NCBI RefSeq assembly: GCF_900460955.1
Contig: NZ_UFUW01000001.1
Span: forward strand, 2,403,001-2,467,000
Source: Cardiobacterium valvarum
GTDB lineage: Bacteria > Pseudomonadota > Gammaproteobacteria > Cardiobacteriales > Cardiobacteriaceae
Direction: 5' to 3'
DNA: 64,000 nucleotides
Shown here in pieces: positions 8,411 through 19,105 of the stretch. Position 1 is the stretch's first letter, and each line of letters begins with the position of its first letter. Made by a program: the position numbers and the translations under genes. Below the pieces are notes generated by a model. The model was not told the DNA's origin and searched no databases. It was given only the letters and a program-made list of their open reading frames with translations.

Positions 8411-8720
8411 TATTCCATATCCGCCTCACCGCTGATTTCCTCAAAGATTCTGGTAAAGCGCCCTGCTTTGCCCCAGCGGCGATAACGCTGAAATACGCTG
8501 TTCCATTTGCCAAATTCCTTGGGTAAATCCCGCCACGGGCTGCCGGTGCGGGTTATCCACAACACGGCTTCTATAAACATGCGGTTATCGGCGGTTGGTC
8601 CGCGATCGTTAGCCTTGCCTGTACACAGGGGATCAATTCTTGCCCATTGGGCATCGGTCAGTATTAATCTTTCTTTCATAATCATATGATATGGCTTGGA
8701 TATTACTTGTCAACAGACCC

Positions 8721-8935
8721 TAAAAAGTATGCTCGGCAAATCTGTCAATAGTGCAGGCAGATAAATATGAAGGAGAATTTCCTTTGTTTTCACTGTTGGG
8801 AGAATCTGTCAAATCTGCTCGAATTCTAAGCAGCAAACATTTCAGGTCACCACCGGATTTTTTTTCGGATATGAGCTGGATAGGTCATGATTTTGATGGT
8901 TACTGTTTTTTTGCTATTTAACTATAGTTTATAGC
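8721..8935. repeat. IS630-derived MITE-like remnant
   Basis: The stretch from 8721 to about 8870 matches, inverted, 50190-50335: the same order of AAAAAGTATGCTCGGCAAAT, GAAGGAGAATTTCC and CGAATTCTAAGCAGCA. The last 55 bases are the inverse of the IS630 left end. The IS5 element at 7030-8720 inserted in it; the matching flank GGTGGTGTTC lies at 7018-7027. It is non-coding. Confidence 0.55.
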
Positions 8936-8963
8936 AGAGGTGGAGATTATGAACACGTTCTAA

Positions 8964-9314
8964 GAACGTGTTTATAATCTCTGCAGCCATGGGAAAAGGC
9001 TGCCTGATGGCATTGGAACGTGAGCGGAATAATCTTGGTGCGGTACAAAAATTCCTTGCCAACGGTGGCTACACAGGCGGAGCATTTGCGTTGTCGGTGC
9101 AGGAATTGACTGGTGCGGAGGTAGGAATTGCCAAACGCAACGAATTGCACCAGTTTAAGGTATTGCCGAAGCGGTGGATGGTAGGGCGCAGTTTTTCCTG
9201 GCTGGAAAAGAACAGACAGCTTTGGAAAAACTGCGAGCGTAAGCTGAGTACCAGTCTGCAAATGGTGGTTTTGGCTTTCTTGGGAGTCCTGCTACGAAGA
9301 CTATGAACATGTTC
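8964..9314 (+). mobile_element. Internally deleted IS1031-group mini-element
   Basis: The left terminal repeat GAACGTGTTTATAAT is joined after about 30 bp to the C-terminal third of the same transposase as at 5230-6732; the right repeat ends at 9314. The frame 8968-9306 is open without stops (GKGCLMALERERNN, LANGGYTGG, GRSFSWLEKNRQLW), but the first catalytic D is absent, so it cannot be active. Just left of it (8949-8960) sits a leftover right terminal repeat of another copy. Confidence 0.75.
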
Positions 9315-9330
9315 TAAGCAAGCCTGATGC

Positions 9331-9356
9331 AAAAAAATGGACGCCTTGCGGCGTCC
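9331..9356 (-). terminator. Terminator of the nqr-apbE-nqrM operon
   Basis: Read on the minus strand: GGACGCC GCAA GGCGTCC followed by AT7. It lies about 26 bases beyond the nqrM stop, in the right place to end the whole minus-strand operon. Confidence 0.85.
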
Positions 9357-9381
9357 GTGAGTGGGGTGATGTTGGCCAGAT

Positions 9382-9591
9382 TCAGGGTCGGTAATGCTCA
9401 ACTTTTGCCGTGTCCGTCTCCGGCGGTGCTTTGTTTTCGCAGACGTCTTTACAGCCGCAGGCGCGCTTAACGCCGACGGCGCCCAGTCCGCCGCAACTGC
9501 CTTTGATGGGCTGGCGGCCAAAAATGACGCCGATGGCCATGCCCGCACCGACGAGCATGAGGATGATGAAGGCGACGATAAAGGTGCTCAT
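9382..9591 (-). CDS. nqrM: Na+-NQR maturation factor NqrM
   Basis: A small protein of 69 residues with one N-terminal membrane helix (FIVAFIILMLVGAGMAIGVIFG) followed by a cysteine-rich tail: GSCGGLGAVG and ACGCKDVC. This is the NqrM (DUF539) pattern; members are needed to assemble the iron centre held by NqrD/NqrE. It overlaps the end of apbE by 4 bases and is the last gene before the terminator, the usual position. Confidence 0.9.
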   Translation of the reverse strand: MSTFIVAFIILMLVGAGMAIGVIFGRQPIKGSCGGLGAVGVKRACGCKDVCENKAPPETDTAKVEHYRP

Positions 9592-10628
9592 GGTTGTTCC
9601 TCCTGTATGGCTTGGGTGAAGGCTTTGCTTCTCTGAAGAATATAGGGTGTTCCGTTACCGGCAAGGATGAGTTCAGCTGCGAGGTTGTGTGCATCAGCAA
9701 AGGCTAGCGCTTTTTTGTCGCCGAGCAGCATCAGGGTGGTGGCGTAGGCGTCTGCCGTCATACAATCGCCCGCGAGGACGGTCGCGGACAGGAGTCGCGA
9801 GCTATGCGATTTGCCGTCTTTCGGATCAATGATGTGGTAGGCCATTTCACCGCCTTTTTCGGTGTAGTTGCGGTAGTTGCCGGAGGTCGCCATGGCAGGC
9901 AGGTGGTCGTTCATCGCGATGATATTGGTCACGGCCGCGCCACTGACTAACCCGACTTCCGGCCGCTCTATACCGACGCGCCACGGTGCGCCGTATTTGT
10001 CACCCTTGCTGCGAATTTCACCGCCGATTTCAACGAGGTAATTGGGGTATCCCGCTGCATTGATGGTTTCGGCAACGACGTCCACACCGTAGCCTTTGGC
10101 AATGGATGAGAGATCTATGAAGGTTTCCGGGTCGCTTTTGCTGAGTCCCTCTGCGCTGAGTTGCAGTTTGTGGTAGCCGACGTGTTGTAGGGCAGCAGCA
10201 ATTTCCGCGTCGCTAGGCTTATCTTGCCGCTTTTCGGGGCCAAATCCCCATAGGTTGACCAGTGGCCCGACGGTAATGTCATACACGCCTTCGCTCTCTT
10301 TGCTGATTTCCAGCGCTTTGGCGAGGACGCGACGCAGGCCGTCGCTCACAGCTTGCGGGCTGGTATCGCGGCTGTGGTTGATGCGCATCAGTTCGGAAGT
10401 GTCGCGGTAGGTAGACATGCTGTCATTCACCGCTTCGAGCTCGCTATCAATACGCTGTTTGAGGGTATTTTTGGTGGCATCGTCAAGCTCGGCCGCGATG
10501 CTCACGTTCCAAAAGGTGCCCATAGTCTCGCCTGAAAGGCGACTCACGTTTTGTGCGCGGCTTTCGCCACAGGCCATAAGGAAAAACGCTGTTGCCAGTA
10601 GCAACAGCGCTTGTTTTGTTGTGCTCAT
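9588..10628 (-). CDS. apbE: FAD:protein FMN transferase ApbE
   Basis: A protein of 346 residues starting at the ATG at 10628. The signal peptide ends in LMAC, so it is a periplasm-facing lipoprotein. Family motifs: GETMGTFWNV near the start, DLSSIAKGYGVDVV, VEIGGEIRSKG and the metal-binding end AGDCMTADAYATTLMLLG. ApbE moves FMN from FAD to a threonine of NqrB and NqrC; both targets are encoded just upstream in the operon. It begins 11 bases after the nqrF stop. Confidence 0.93.
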   Translation of the reverse strand: MSTTKQALLLLATAFFLMACGESRAQNVSRLSGETMGTFWNVSIAAELDDATKNTLKQRIDSELEAVNDSMSTYRDTSELMRINHSRDTSPQAVSDGLRRVLAKALEISKESEGVYDITVGPLVNLWGFGPEKRQDKPSDAEIAAALQHVGYHKLQLSAEGLSKSDPETFIDLSSIAKGYGVDVVAETINAAGYPNYLVEIGGEIRSKGDKYGAPWRVGIERPEVGLVSGAAVTNIIAMNDHLPAMATSGNYRNYTEKGGEMAYHIIDPKDGKSHSSRLLSATVLAGDCMTADAYATTLMLLGDKKALAFADAHNLAAELILAGNGTPYILQRSKAFTQAIQEEQP

Positions 10629-10638
10629 GCGATGCACT

Positions 10639-11856
10639 TCAGCCTCCGAAGTTATCGAGGAGGATGTTTTCGTCTTCCACGCCGAGGTTATGCAGCATGT
10701 CAATGACGGATTTGGTCATCATCGGCGGGCCGCACATGTAGTACTCGCAGTCTTCCGGCGCAGGGTGGTTTTTCAGGTGGTTTTCATATACGACGTTGTG
10801 AATGAAGCCGGTATAGCCTGTCCAGTTGTCTTCCGGCAAGGCATCGGAAAGCGCAACATGCCAAGTGAAGTTCGGGAACTCTTTGGCGAGGGCATCGAAG
10901 TCTTCCTGGTAGAAGATTTCCCGCTTGGAGCGCGCGCCGTACCAGAAGGTGATTTTCCGTTTGCTATGCAGGCGCTTGAGCTGGTCGAAGATGTGCGAAC
11001 GCATCGGCGCCATACCCGCACCACCGCCAATGAAGACCATTTCCGCATCGGTGTCTTTGGCGAAAAATTCGCCGAAGGGACCGGAAATAGTGACTTTATC
11101 GCCGGGTTTGAGGTTGAAGATGTAGCTGGACATGATGCCTGGCTTGGCTTCGGGGATTTTCGGCGGTGGGGTGGCGATACGGACGTTGAGCATGATGATA
11201 CCTTTCTCGTCCGGGTAGTTGGCCATTGAGTAGGCGCGCATGGTCGGATGAGCGTTATGCGCTTCGAGTTTGAACAGGCCGTATTTTTCCCAGTCATCAC
11301 GGTATTCCGGGGCGATGTCAAAATCGCTGTATTTGATGTCGTAGGCTGGACACTCGATCTGGATGTAACCACCTGCACGGAAAGGCACAACTTCACCTTC
11401 CGGGATCTTGAGTTTGAGTTCTTTGATGAAGGTCGCTTTGTTGTCGTTGGAGATGACGGTGCATTCCCATTTTTTGACGCCAAAGACGGATTCGTCCACT
11501 TCGACTTTCATGTTGCTCTTTACCGCAACCTGGCAGGACAGGCGTTCGCCCTCACGTGCTTCGCGCTTGCTGATGTGGTTAAGCTCGACAGGCAGGATTT
11601 CGCCACCGCCTTCGTGCACTTTGACGACGCATTGACCGCAGCTGCCACCGCCGCCACAAGCGGATGAGACGTAGATTTTGTTATCCGCCAGAACGTTGAG
11701 CAGTTTACCGCCCATTGGTACGTCCAGTTCGCGTTCACCGTTAACGAGTATTTTGACGTTACCTTGCGGCACGAGGTATTTGCGCGCCAGTAGGATGATG
11801 GCGGACAGGATGATGATGAGGCCGGTGAAGATGAGTACGCCGTAGAATATTTCCAT
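10639..11856 (-). CDS. nqrF: Na+-NQR subunit F (NADH dehydrogenase, 2Fe-2S and FAD)
   Basis: A protein of 405 residues, the usual length. An N-terminal membrane helix (residues about 4-24) is followed by a ferredoxin domain with C67, C73, C76 and C108 for the 2Fe-2S centre. Next comes the FAD site (RAYSMANYP) and the NADH-binding part ([22 protein letters not shown]). It oxidises NADH on the cytoplasmic side and passes electrons into the pump. Sixth gene of the operon. Confidence 0.96.
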   Translation of the reverse strand: MEIFYGVLIFTGLIIILSAIILLARKYLVPQGNVKILVNGERELDVPMGGKLLNVLADNKIYVSSACGGGGSCGQCVVKVHEGGGEILPVELNHISKREAREGERLSCQVAVKSNMKVEVDESVFGVKKWECTVISNDNKATFIKELKLKIPEGEVVPFRAGGYIQIECPAYDIKYSDFDIAPEYRDDWEKYGLFKLEAHNAHPTMRAYSMANYPDEKGIIMLNVRIATPPPKIPEAKPGIMSSYIFNLKPGDKVTISGPFGEFFAKDTDAEMVFIGGGAGMAPMRSHIFDQLKRLHSKRKITFWYGARSKREIFYQEDFDALAKEFPNFTWHVALSDALPEDNWTGYTGFIHNVVYENHLKNHPAPEDCEYYMCGPPMMTKSVIDMLHNLGVEDENILLDNFGG

Positions 11857-11867
11857 GTTTGTCCCCC

Positions 11868-12479
11868 TTATAGTTGTACGCCAGAGAAGGACATAAAGCC
11901 TAGTGCCATCAGGCCAGCTATGATAAAGGTGATACCCAGTCCTTCCAGCCCTTTGGGTACGTCGGCGTAGCGCATTTTTTCGCGGATACCCGCCATTGCG
12001 ATAATCGCTAGCGCCCAGCCGCTGCCACTGCCAACGCCGTAAACGACAGATTCACCGAAGTTGTAGCTGCGCTCAACCATGAAGAGTGAGCCGGCAAGAA
12101 TGGCGCAGTTCACAGTGATGAGCGGCAAAAAGATACCCAGCGCCGAATACAGTGCAGGAGCATACTTGTCAAGGAACATTTCCAGAATTTGCACCGCTGA
12201 GGCGATAACGCCAATGTAGGCAATTAATCCGAGGAAGCTGATATCCACTTCTATACCCAACATTTGCCAGAAGATAGCGTTTTCTTTCAGCAGATAGGTA
12301 TAGAGCAGATTGTTCAACGGGACGGTTAGGGTTTGCACGACGATAACGGCGACGCCCAATCCGGCAGCAGTGGTGATTTTTTTGGAAACGGCGAGAAAGG
12401 TACACATGCCCAAGAAGAAGGACAGCGCCATGTTCTCAATGAAGATGGATTTTATAAACAGGTTCAAATAGTGTTCCAT
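11868..12479 (-). CDS. nqrE: Na+-NQR subunit E
   Basis: A protein of 203 residues with six predicted membrane helices and the conserved [18 protein letters not shown] near the start. NqrE and NqrD form an inverted-topology pair (RnfA/E-like) that holds an intramembrane iron centre via conserved cysteines, here C26 and one near residue 120 ([11 protein letters not shown]). It lies between nqrD and nqrF with gaps of 11 bases. Confidence 0.95.
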   Translation of the reverse strand: MEHYLNLFIKSIFIENMALSFFLGMCTFLAVSKKITTAAGLGVAVIVVQTLTVPLNNLLYTYLLKENAIFWQMLGIEVDISFLGLIAYIGVIASAVQILEMFLDKYAPALYSALGIFLPLITVNCAILAGSLFMVERSYNFGESVVYGVGSGSGWALAIIAMAGIREKMRYADVPKGLEGLGITFIIAGLMALGFMSFSGVQL

Positions 12480-12490
12480 AACCGCTCTCC

Positions 12491-13174
12491 TCAGTGCCCT
12501 ATGCCGCCGATAAGTATCGGTTTGGCGGCTTTGGCTTCGCTGTAATCACGCGCTTCGTTTTGTTCGGGCTTCCAAGTGCGTAGCGCCCAAATGAGCAGGC
12601 CAATAATAAAGAAGGCGCTAGGCGGTAATACCATCAGTCCGTTCGGGGCATACCAACCATCCGTGCCAGAAGGCAGGATAGTGATATCAAACCAAGTACC
12701 TTTGCCGAAGATTTCACGGATAGTGCCAACCGTGAGCAGCATGGCGCTGTATCCCAGACCGTTACCGAGACCGTCTAGGAAACTCGGCATAGGCGGATTG
12801 GACATAGCGTAGGCTTCCAGTCGCCCCATGACGATACAGTTGGTCAGGATGAGGCTGACATATACTGAAAGCTGTTTGGACAGTTCGAAGGCAAAGGCTT
12901 TCAGTAGCTGGTCAACTACGATAACTGCCGAAGCCGCAACCGCCATCTGCACGATGATGCGGATGCTGCTTGGGATGTTGTTGCGGATCATGCTGATGAA
13001 CAGGTTGGAAAATGCCGTCACAAAGGTCAGGCCAATGCTCATCAGGAAGGCAGTTTTCATGCTGCCAGTAACCGCCAGCGCTGAACAGATGCCAAGGACT
13101 TGCAAACCGATCGGGTTATTGACAAAGATCGGTGATAGCAGGATTTCTTTGTAATTGTAAGATTTGTCGCTCAT
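12491..13174 (-). CDS. nqrD: Na+-NQR subunit D
   Basis: A protein of 227 residues, with about six membrane helices. Conserved cysteines are in [12 protein letters not shown] and [16 protein letters not shown], the pair expected for the shared NqrD/NqrE iron site. Part of the sodium-pumping membrane core. It starts 3 bases after the end of nqrC. Confidence 0.95.
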   Translation of the reverse strand: MSDKSYNYKEILLSPIFVNNPIGLQVLGICSALAVTGSMKTAFLMSIGLTFVTAFSNLFISMIRNNIPSSIRIIVQMAVAASAVIVVDQLLKAFAFELSKQLSVYVSLILTNCIVMGRLEAYAMSNPPMPSFLDGLGNGLGYSAMLLTVGTIREIFGKGTWFDITILPSGTDGWYAPNGLMVLPPSAFFIIGLLIWALRTWKPEQNEARDYSEAKAAKPILIGGIGH

Positions 13175-13177
13175 GAT

Positions 13178-14014
13178 TTATTGTTCCGTTTTTTGCCTGA
13201 TTGCGGCTTGTGAAGCGTCACGCAGATTGGCGAGGGTAATTTCGCCATTCCTGATATGGTCAACCAGCGGTTTGTAGCCTTGTTCGCCCAGCCAGAAGTT
13301 CATCATGTGTTCGACACCATTACTGGTCAGGGTGGCACCAGCAATGGCATCAACCTGGTTCTTTGCTTCGTGGCTACGGACTTTTACCAAATCAATATGT
13401 GGGTTGCCGTTGTCGTCGTAAGGGACAATATCCGCCCACTTTTCCTGCCATTCAGGCTCGGTGATACGCGCGCCCAGCCCCGGGGTTTCTGCATGCTGGT
13501 AGAAAGTAATGCCCGTCAGCGTCGGCTGTTGGTCTTTAAATGACAAGGCGGTAAAACCGTACATGGTGGACCACAGTCCATAGCCTTGGATCGGCAGAAC
13601 CAGGCGGGAAATTTGATCCCCATCAGCAACGACATAAGCTAGCCCTTCTTTGGCAATACGCTTAATGCCTGCCGGATCATCAATAAGGGCATGTCCCTCG
13701 TTATCGCTTTGCGCCGCGTTATACATGTTGTAGGTCAGCGGGTTTTTGTCCCGTGCTGGTTCACCTGTTCTCAGGTCAATGACCAACGGAATGATTTGTG
13801 CAAATTTCTCGTTGATTTGTTCCGTTGAAAGACGTTCTTCCGCACCAGCCAAGCCAGCAGCACGCAATATATTGATCTTTTTCTCGTTTTCCGCGTTCTG
13901 TTTTTGGAAGCCGCGTAGCGACACAGCAGCGGTAGAGACGAACAGCGAACAAAACAAGCAAACAATGGTGGCAAATTTGAGGATGCCCAAAGCAGATTGT
14001 TTTTTCTCAGACAT
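13178..14014 (-). CDS. nqrC: Na+-NQR subunit C (covalent FMN)
   Basis: A protein of 278 residues with one N-terminal membrane helix (about 12-32) and a periplasmic FMN-binding domain. The FMN attachment motif DAIAGATLT places the modified threonine at T228. ETPGLGARI is the other family hallmark. Flavinylated by ApbE encoded in the same operon. It overlaps nqrB by 8 bases. Confidence 0.95.
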   Translation of the reverse strand: MSEKKQSALGILKFATIVCLFCSLFVSTAAVSLRGFQKQNAENEKKINILRAAGLAGAEERLSTEQINEKFAQIIPLVIDLRTGEPARDKNPLTYNMYNAAQSDNEGHALIDDPAGIKRIAKEGLAYVVADGDQISRLVLPIQGYGLWSTMYGFTALSFKDQQPTLTGITFYQHAETPGLGARITEPEWQEKWADIVPYDDNGNPHIDLVKVRSHEAKNQVDAIAGATLTSNGVEHMMNFWLGEQGYKPLVDHIRNGEITLANLRDASQAAIRQKTEQ

Positions 14015-15152
14015 GGGTTCTCTCCTGACGACGCTTGGTATTCACCCGCATCACGCAATAATCAATGACGTGAGCAAACATATTGGAGAACAGGATGGCT
14101 AGCATGATCCCTTCCGGGAAGGCAGGATTAACCACGCGGATAAGGATAGTCATTACACCAATCAGCGCGCCAAAGATATAACGTCCGGTATTGGTAACCG
14201 ATGCCGTAACTGGATCCGTTGCCATGAAAAAGGTACCAAAGGCAAAGCCACCGAGGACGAAGTGCCACCAAAATGGCATGGCAAACATATGGTTGGTTTC
14301 GCTACCGATGATGTTGAACATCAGTGATGTGACAGTCGCACCAGCGAAGACACCAACGACGATACGCCATGAGGCAACGCCAGCAAAGAGGACGATCGCG
14401 CCACCAATAAGGATAGCGAGAGTCGAGACTTCCCCGATTGAGCCCGGCATATTGCCAATGAAAGCATCCCACCAGCTCAACTGGCTGCGTACTGCATCCA
14501 TGCCACCTTCTGCTGCTCGGCTAAGAGCGGTAGCACCGGAATAACCGTCTACGGCAACCCAAACACGGTCGCCGGATATTTGTGCCGGATAGGCGAAATA
14601 AAGGAAGGCACGGGCTGCGAGCGCGGGGTTAACAAAGTTGCGCCCGGTGCCACCAAAGACTTCTTTACCCAGCACTACGCCAAAAGATATACCGATAGCG
14701 ACTTGCCAAAGCGGGATAGTCGGCGGCAGAGTGAGGGAAAAGAGGATGGATGTGACGAAAAAGCCTTCACTGACTTCATGCTTGCGCACGATACAGAAGA
14801 GGACTTCCCACGCAATCCCGACGGCAAAGGTAACGATGTAGATCGGCAGGTGCAGCTTCGCTCCGAACCATAGGTTCGCCAACAGACCAGGGTCAGCAAT
14901 ACCTTGCGCGTGTGCCGCCTGTGCACCAACAAAATACCAGCCAGCAAGCATCGCCGGAAATACGGCGAACCAAACGAGGATCATCACCCGCTTCAGATCT
15001 ATCACATCGCGTACATGCGACGGACGAGCCGTGACAAAGCGGGGAGAATATACAAAGGTCGCTGTCGCTTCGTAGAGCGGAAAGAGTTTTTCAAACTTCC
15101 CGCCTTTTTCAAACAACGGTGCAATTTTTTCAAAGAAATGTTGTTTCGCCAT
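14007..15152 (-). CDS. nqrB: Na+-NQR subunit B (covalent FMN, riboflavin)
   Basis: A protein of 381 residues, somewhat shorter than the roughly 410 of Vibrio and Haemophilus NqrB; the ATG lies 3 bases after the nqrA stop and no better start is visible. Many membrane helices. The flavinylation motif DGYSGATAL puts the FMN threonine at T218. [20 protein letters not shown] is the conserved loop of the family. Main sodium- and quinone-related subunit of the pump. Confidence 0.95.
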   Translation of the reverse strand: MAKQHFFEKIAPLFEKGGKFEKLFPLYEATATFVYSPRFVTARPSHVRDVIDLKRVMILVWFAVFPAMLAGWYFVGAQAAHAQGIADPGLLANLWFGAKLHLPIYIVTFAVGIAWEVLFCIVRKHEVSEGFFVTSILFSLTLPPTIPLWQVAIGISFGVVLGKEVFGGTGRNFVNPALAARAFLYFAYPAQISGDRVWVAVDGYSGATALSRAAEGGMDAVRSQLSWWDAFIGNMPGSIGEVSTLAILIGGAIVLFAGVASWRIVVGVFAGATVTSLMFNIIGSETNHMFAMPFWWHFVLGGFAFGTFFMATDPVTASVTNTGRYIFGALIGVMTILIRVVNPAFPEGIMLAILFSNMFAHVIDYCVMRVNTKRRQERTHV

Positions 15153-15154
15153 AA

Positions 15155-16498
15155 TCAGCCTTCCTGCTCTATCAGAGTGAGATTCTCACGCAGAATCGCG
15201 CCAAAATCGTGTTTGCCGGGGCAGACAAAAGACATGAGAGCTAAATCTTCTTCGTCCAGTTCTAGTGCGCCCAAATTGATTGCGGTATCGGTATCTTTCA
15301 CAATCAGTGCTTTCACAAGCAGGGTCGGCAAGATATCAAGCGGCATGACTTCTTCGTACACACCGATAGGTACAATAGGACGGGGAGAACCACGCAGGGA
15401 GGTGTTGAACTGCATTGGACTTTTCAGGAATTTACCGATGTAGGCATTAGTGCGTGAGAACCAGCCAAAGCCAGGTCTCAAGAAGCCGAGAAAATAGGAT
15501 TCGCGCCCTTCTGGCAAAACGGTAACTTGCTGATCGTAAGCGCCGAGGTAGGCAGTATCGTCATGGACTTGGCGCCCAGATAGAGCCGATCCGGATATGA
15601 CACGCTGTTCGCCGTCGTGCAGGTTATCTGCAAGTAAGTCCATCATTGCCGTACCACGTATGGCACGAGCAATATACGGTTTCTTCACTCCAGGACCGGC
15701 GACCGCGACTAATCGTTGCATATCAAGAATGCCACTACGGAAGAATTTACCAATGGCAAGCAGATCTTGTACGCCAAGATGCCACACGGTTTTGCCAGCA
15801 CCAACCGGATCAATAAAATGAATATGGGTACCAACCAACCCGGCAGGATGCGGGCCGGCAAAATCATGAATTTCCAAACGGTTGAGATAGTGCGTTGGCA
15901 CTGAAGTTTCGCGACGGCGGCAAAAGTGCACTTGTCCGCCGGAAAGTGCCTGCATGATAGCGAGACCTGTCAGCAAATCGGCATCACGCCTCTGCATGGC
16001 AAGCGCGGGATCAACCGCCAACGGATTGCTATCCATCGCGTTGACAAAAATGGAATGTGGCACACTGTCAATTGCTGGAATTTTGCTGAATGGTCGGGTA
16101 CGGAAGGATGCCCATAAGCCGCAAGCGGCCAGGTGCTTGACGATTTCTTCACGGGAAAGTTTTTTGGCCGCATCGTCACCAAAGGCTTCAAAGACCACGG
16201 CTTCGCCTTCTCCGGGGCGGATAACGACGGACAACAAACGACGTTTTTCACCACGCGCAATTTTTTCGACCATACCGGAAACAGGCGCACAAATTAGCAC
16301 CCCCGGGTTTTTCTTGTCTTCAAAAAGGGGCTGTCCCAAAACAACTTTATCGCCTTCGGCGACCAGCATTGTTGGCTTTAGACCTTGGTAGTCTTCACCA
16401 ATAATAGCTACGTTATGTGTGGGGACGATGTCGTGAATATTGGTGCTACTGATGACACCAGGGGTGGGAAGGTCTAAACCTTTCTTAATAGATATCAT
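15155..16498 (-). CDS. nqrA: Na+-NQR subunit A
   Basis: A protein of 447 residues, the family length, starting [14 protein letters not shown]. It is a peripheral cytoplasmic subunit related to RnfC without its iron-sulfur clusters; implicated in ubiquinone binding. Conserved [20 protein letters not shown]. First nqr gene, 40 bases downstream of tRNA-Leu(GAG). No strong promoter is obvious in that gap, so readthrough from the secG side is possible. Confidence 0.95.
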   Translation of the reverse strand: MISIKKGLDLPTPGVISSTNIHDIVPTHNVAIIGEDYQGLKPTMLVAEGDKVVLGQPLFEDKKNPGVLICAPVSGMVEKIARGEKRRLLSVVIRPGEGEAVVFEAFGDDAAKKLSREEIVKHLAACGLWASFRTRPFSKIPAIDSVPHSIFVNAMDSNPLAVDPALAMQRRDADLLTGLAIMQALSGGQVHFCRRRETSVPTHYLNRLEIHDFAGPHPAGLVGTHIHFIDPVGAGKTVWHLGVQDLLAIGKFFRSGILDMQRLVAVAGPGVKKPYIARAIRGTAMMDLLADNLHDGEQRVISGSALSGRQVHDDTAYLGAYDQQVTVLPEGRESYFLGFLRPGFGWFSRTNAYIGKFLKSPMQFNTSLRGSPRPIVPIGVYEEVMPLDILPTLLVKALIVKDTDTAINLGALELDEEDLALMSFVCPGKHDFGAILRENLTLIEQEG

Positions 16499-16538
16499 GC
16501 TAACAATACCTTACCTCAGACTACGTCTTTATTTTTAT

Positions 16539-16623
16539 TGGTGCCGACGGCGAGACTCGAACTCGCAAGGCTTTCGCCACTACCCCCTCAAGATAGCGTG
16601 TCTACCAATTTCACCACGTCGGC
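16539..16623 (-). tRNA. tRNA-Leu (GAG)
   Basis: Minus-strand class II tRNA: acceptor GCCGACG/CGTCGGC, D-loop AATTGGTAGACAC, anticodon arm CTATC-TTGAGGG-GGTAG (anticodon GAG), long variable arm, T-loop GAGTTCGAGTCTC and encoded CCA. It follows secG directly, as in enterobacteria (secG-leuU). Confidence 0.93.
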
Positions 16624-16653
16624 GGTTTTTATCGTTCCTTTTTCGCCAAGTGA

Positions 16654-17034
16654 TTACTTGGCAGGTGTCGGAACGTCGGTATTCGAAGCAGGCGGCGGAT
16701 TATCCACACCAGCAGCTGGAATGTCAAGCGCTGCTTCACTTTTTTCTGCTTCCTGAGCCACAGTTTTCTGGTTCAGTATGCTGTTATCACGGTGTACTTC
16801 ACGGTTTTGCAGGTAACCCAAAAGCAATGCACCAACGAAGAACACGACGGCAAGAAATCGCGTGGTTTTATAAAGGAAGGTACCGGCGCCGCGTGCACCA
16901 AATACGGTACTGGATGCGCCACCGCCACCCAGTGCACCCATACCGCCGCCGCTTTTGGATTGTTGCAGCAGGATGAGCGCACAAAGAGCCAAACATGCCA
17001 GCAGGAAAATGATCTGTACCAGCTGCAAGGTCAT
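16654..17034 (-). CDS. secG: Preprotein translocase subunit SecG
   Basis: A protein of 126 residues. Two membrane helices (LVQIIFLLACLALCALILLQQ and FLAVVFFVGALLLGYL) flank the conserved GGGMGALGGGGASSTVFGARG loop. The tail is rich in Pro, Ala and Glu and longer than needed. SecG assists SecYE in protein export. The ATG overlaps the tpiA stop by 4 bases. Confidence 0.94.
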   Translation of the reverse strand: MTLQLVQIIFLLACLALCALILLQQSKSGGGMGALGGGGASSTVFGARGAGTFLYKTTRFLAVVFFVGALLLGYLQNREVHRDNSILNQKTVAQEAEKSEAALDIPAAGVDNPPPASNTDVPTPAK

Positions 17035-17756
17035 ACCATGGCTCCTACGATTTTATCGAAGACATCCGCTTGCAAGGATGCCCCGCCGACGAGGAAACCG
17101 TCTATGTCTGCACCGGCAAACAGTTCAGCAGCGTTGTCAGGTTTGACGGAACCGCCATAGAGGATACGAACTTTGTCGGCAACGGCTGCCGCACGTTCGC
17201 TCAACAAGGCCCGGATTTTAGCGTGGACTTGTTGTGCGTAATCGGCAGTCGCTGCTTTACCGGTACCAATAGCCCAAACAGGTTCGTACGCGATAACGGT
17301 ATCGGCATCCACCAGCCCTGCGTCCAGTACCGGATTGAGTTGGCGCAAGAGAGCACTGTCGCATTGCCCTGCTTCGTATTCTTGCAGGGACTCGCCAATG
17401 CAATAAATGACTTTCAGTCCTTGAGCTTTAAGCTGTTTCCATTTTTCAATCAGTAGTGTTTCTGTTTCGCCGTGATCGGTGCGACGTTCTGAGTGGCCGA
17501 TAATGGCGTAACTCGCACCTGCTTCTTTCAGCATAGTCGCCGAGATTTCGCCAGTATGTGCACCGGATGCGTGAGCGCTGACGTCTTCACCGGCCAATTC
17601 CGCCAATCCCATTTCGTGGGCTTTGGCGAGATAGATAGCGGGCAGCCCAAAGATTTTTTCAACGTTGCCTTGCGGCCAGGCATGTTTGGCGAAGGCCTCA
17701 ACCAGGGCAAAATCGCCGTTCATTTTCCAGTTCGCTGCTGCGATAGGTTTTCGCAT
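17031..17756 (-). CDS. tpiA: Triosephosphate isomerase
   Basis: A protein of 241 residues. AANWKMNG near the start (substrate-binding N and K), the catalytic histidine in IIGHSERR, the catalytic glutamate in AYEPVWAIGTG, and the phosphate-gripping LYGGSVKPDNA. Interconverts dihydroxyacetone phosphate and glyceraldehyde 3-phosphate. It starts 2 bases beyond the glmM stop and overlaps secG, so it is translationally coupled within the operon. Confidence 0.95.
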   Translation of the reverse strand: MRKPIAAANWKMNGDFALVEAFAKHAWPQGNVEKIFGLPAIYLAKAHEMGLAELAGEDVSAHASGAHTGEISATMLKEAGASYAIIGHSERRTDHGETETLLIEKWKQLKAQGLKVIYCIGESLQEYEAGQCDSALLRQLNPVLDAGLVDADTVIAYEPVWAIGTGKAATADYAQQVHAKIRALLSERAAAVADKVRILYGGSVKPDNAAELFAGADIDGFLVGGASLQADVFDKIVGAMV

Positions 17757-17758
17757 GA

Positions 17759-19105
17759 TTAATCCTCCCGAGATATGATTGCCGCCAGTTCTTCAACGAT
17801 GGCGTGCAGCCGTGCTTCGTCGCTACCTTCCGCCATGACGCGGATTTTTGGTTCTGTACCGGACGGACGAAGCAGAATGCGCCCGGCATCTCCCAGTTTT
17901 TCTGTCGCCTGTTGCAGGGCTTGCTGCACGGCAGGGCTGTTCACAATATTTTTATCGGCAACTTCGACGTTTTTCATCACCTGTGTTGCCATGTGCAGGT
18001 CTCTCACTAACTCGTGCAGCGGCTCTTCCATTTCCAGCATCGCTGCCAGGACTTGCAGGGCGGCAATAATACCGTCGCCAGTCGAATTGCGATCAAGACA
18101 AATAATATGTCCGGAATTTTCCCCACCGACGCGCGCCCGAATTTCCTGCATACATTCCAGCACGTAGCGATCGCCAACATCGGTACGGTGCAAGACGATC
18201 CCCATGCGATTCAGCGCCCGTTCCAGCCCAAGGTTGGTCATTTTCGTGCCAACGATATTGTTGAGTTGCTCGCCTTTGAAGGCGCGGTACTTGGCAATGA
18301 TGTAGAGAATGGCGTCGCCATCGCGCAGCCGACCGTTAAGATCGACCATCACCACGCGGTCACCATCACCGTCAAAAGCGATACCAGCATCGGCCTGTTC
18401 ATCGCGTACCCGTCGCTGCAAGGATTCCGGCGCGGTAGAACCTGCGCCCGCATTAATGTTGCAACCGTTCGGCTCGGCATTCATGACAATGACTTGTGCG
18501 CCCAGCTCGCGGAATACTTCCGGGGCGATGGGATAGGTGGCACCGTTGGCGCAGTCCACTACAATTTTCAGTTTTTCAAACGGCAGCCCAAGTGCGACTG
18601 CGTTTTTGCAGAATTCGATATAGCGCCCGCGCGCTTCGGGAATACGGTACAGCTTGCCGAGCTGCGCCGACTCCACCACCTTCATCGGCTTTTCCAGATA
18701 ACGCTCGATTTCCTGTTCAGCTTCATCGGGCAATTTGATACCGCCACGCGCGAAGACCTTGATGCCGTTGTCGCTGTACACGTTATGCGAGGCGCTGACA
18801 ACGATACCGGCGGCGGCGTGAAAAGTGCGGGTGAAATAAGCGATGCCCGGAGTCGGCATCACGCCGAGCAGGTGCGCATCCATACCTGCCGCTGAAAGAC
18901 CGGCGGCAATAGCGTTTTCCAGCATATAGCAGGAAATACGGGTGTCCTTGCCGATAATGACCTTGTCGCCAGCGAAACCGTTATCGCTCAGCATCTTGCC
19001 GATGGCCCAGCCGAGGTGCATGACGAAATCCGGCGTCATCGGGGGCACCCCGACCTTACCGCGCACGCCATCCGTGCCGAAATATTTCCGCCTTGTCCCG
19101 CTCAT
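17759..19105 (-). CDS. glmM: Phosphoglucosamine mutase
   Basis: A protein of 448 residues starting [19 protein letters not shown]. The phosphoserine loop is GIVVSASHN, the Mg-binding loop [12 protein letters not shown], and the phosphate-binding end [12 protein letters not shown]. Makes glucosamine 1-phosphate for UDP-GlcNAc, so it feeds peptidoglycan and LPS. It overlaps the nhaA stop by 4 bases. Confidence 0.95.
   Translation of the reverse strand: MSGTRRKYFGTDGVRGKVGVPPMTPDFVMHLGWAIGKMLSDNGFAGDKVIIGKDTRISCYMLENAIAAGLSAAGMDAHLLGVMPTPGIAYFTRTFHAAAGIVVSASHNVYSDNGIKVFARGGIKLPDEAEQEIERYLEKPMKVVESAQLGKLYRIPEARGRYIEFCKNAVALGLPFEKLKIVVDCANGATYPIAPEVFRELGAQVIVMNAEPNGCNINAGAGSTAPESLQRRVRDEQADAGIAFDGDGDRVVMVDLNGRLRDGDAILYIIAKYRAFKGEQLNNIVGTKMTNLGLERALNRMGIVLHRTDVGDRYVLECMQEIRARVGGENSGHIICLDRNSTGDGIIAALQVLAAMLEMEEPLHELVRDLHMATQVMKNVEVADKNIVNSPAVQQALQQATEKLGDAGRILLRPSGTEPKIRVMAEGSDEARLHAIVEELAAIISRED

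Larger units (their letters stand above)
7043..8685 (-). pseudogene. IS5-family transposase interrupted by IS630
   Basis: The N-terminal part (8685 down to about 8413) reads MIMKERLILTDAQWARIDPL, with the WRDLPKEFGKW motif typical of IS5. The C-terminal part (7527 to 7043) carries MIDGSIVKVH (first D), LLADKAFDADWLV (second D) and HLVENFFCKLKKFE (E). Even after removing the insert the two parts are in different frames, joined over GCAAAAGGGGG, a likely programmed -1 frameshift for this IS type. The insert separates them, so no transposase is made. Confidence 0.8.
7030..8720 (-). mobile_element. IS5-family element split by an IS630-family insertion
   Basis: Ends GGGGCTGTTGACA (7030) and TGTCAACAGACCC (to 8720) form inverted repeats, flanked by TA at 7028-7029 and 8721-8722. 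Removing the internal IS630 (7528-8410) and one TA joins GAATA to TGCC and restores the first frame, so the element was complete before interruption. Length without the insert is about 806 bp. Confidence 0.8.
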
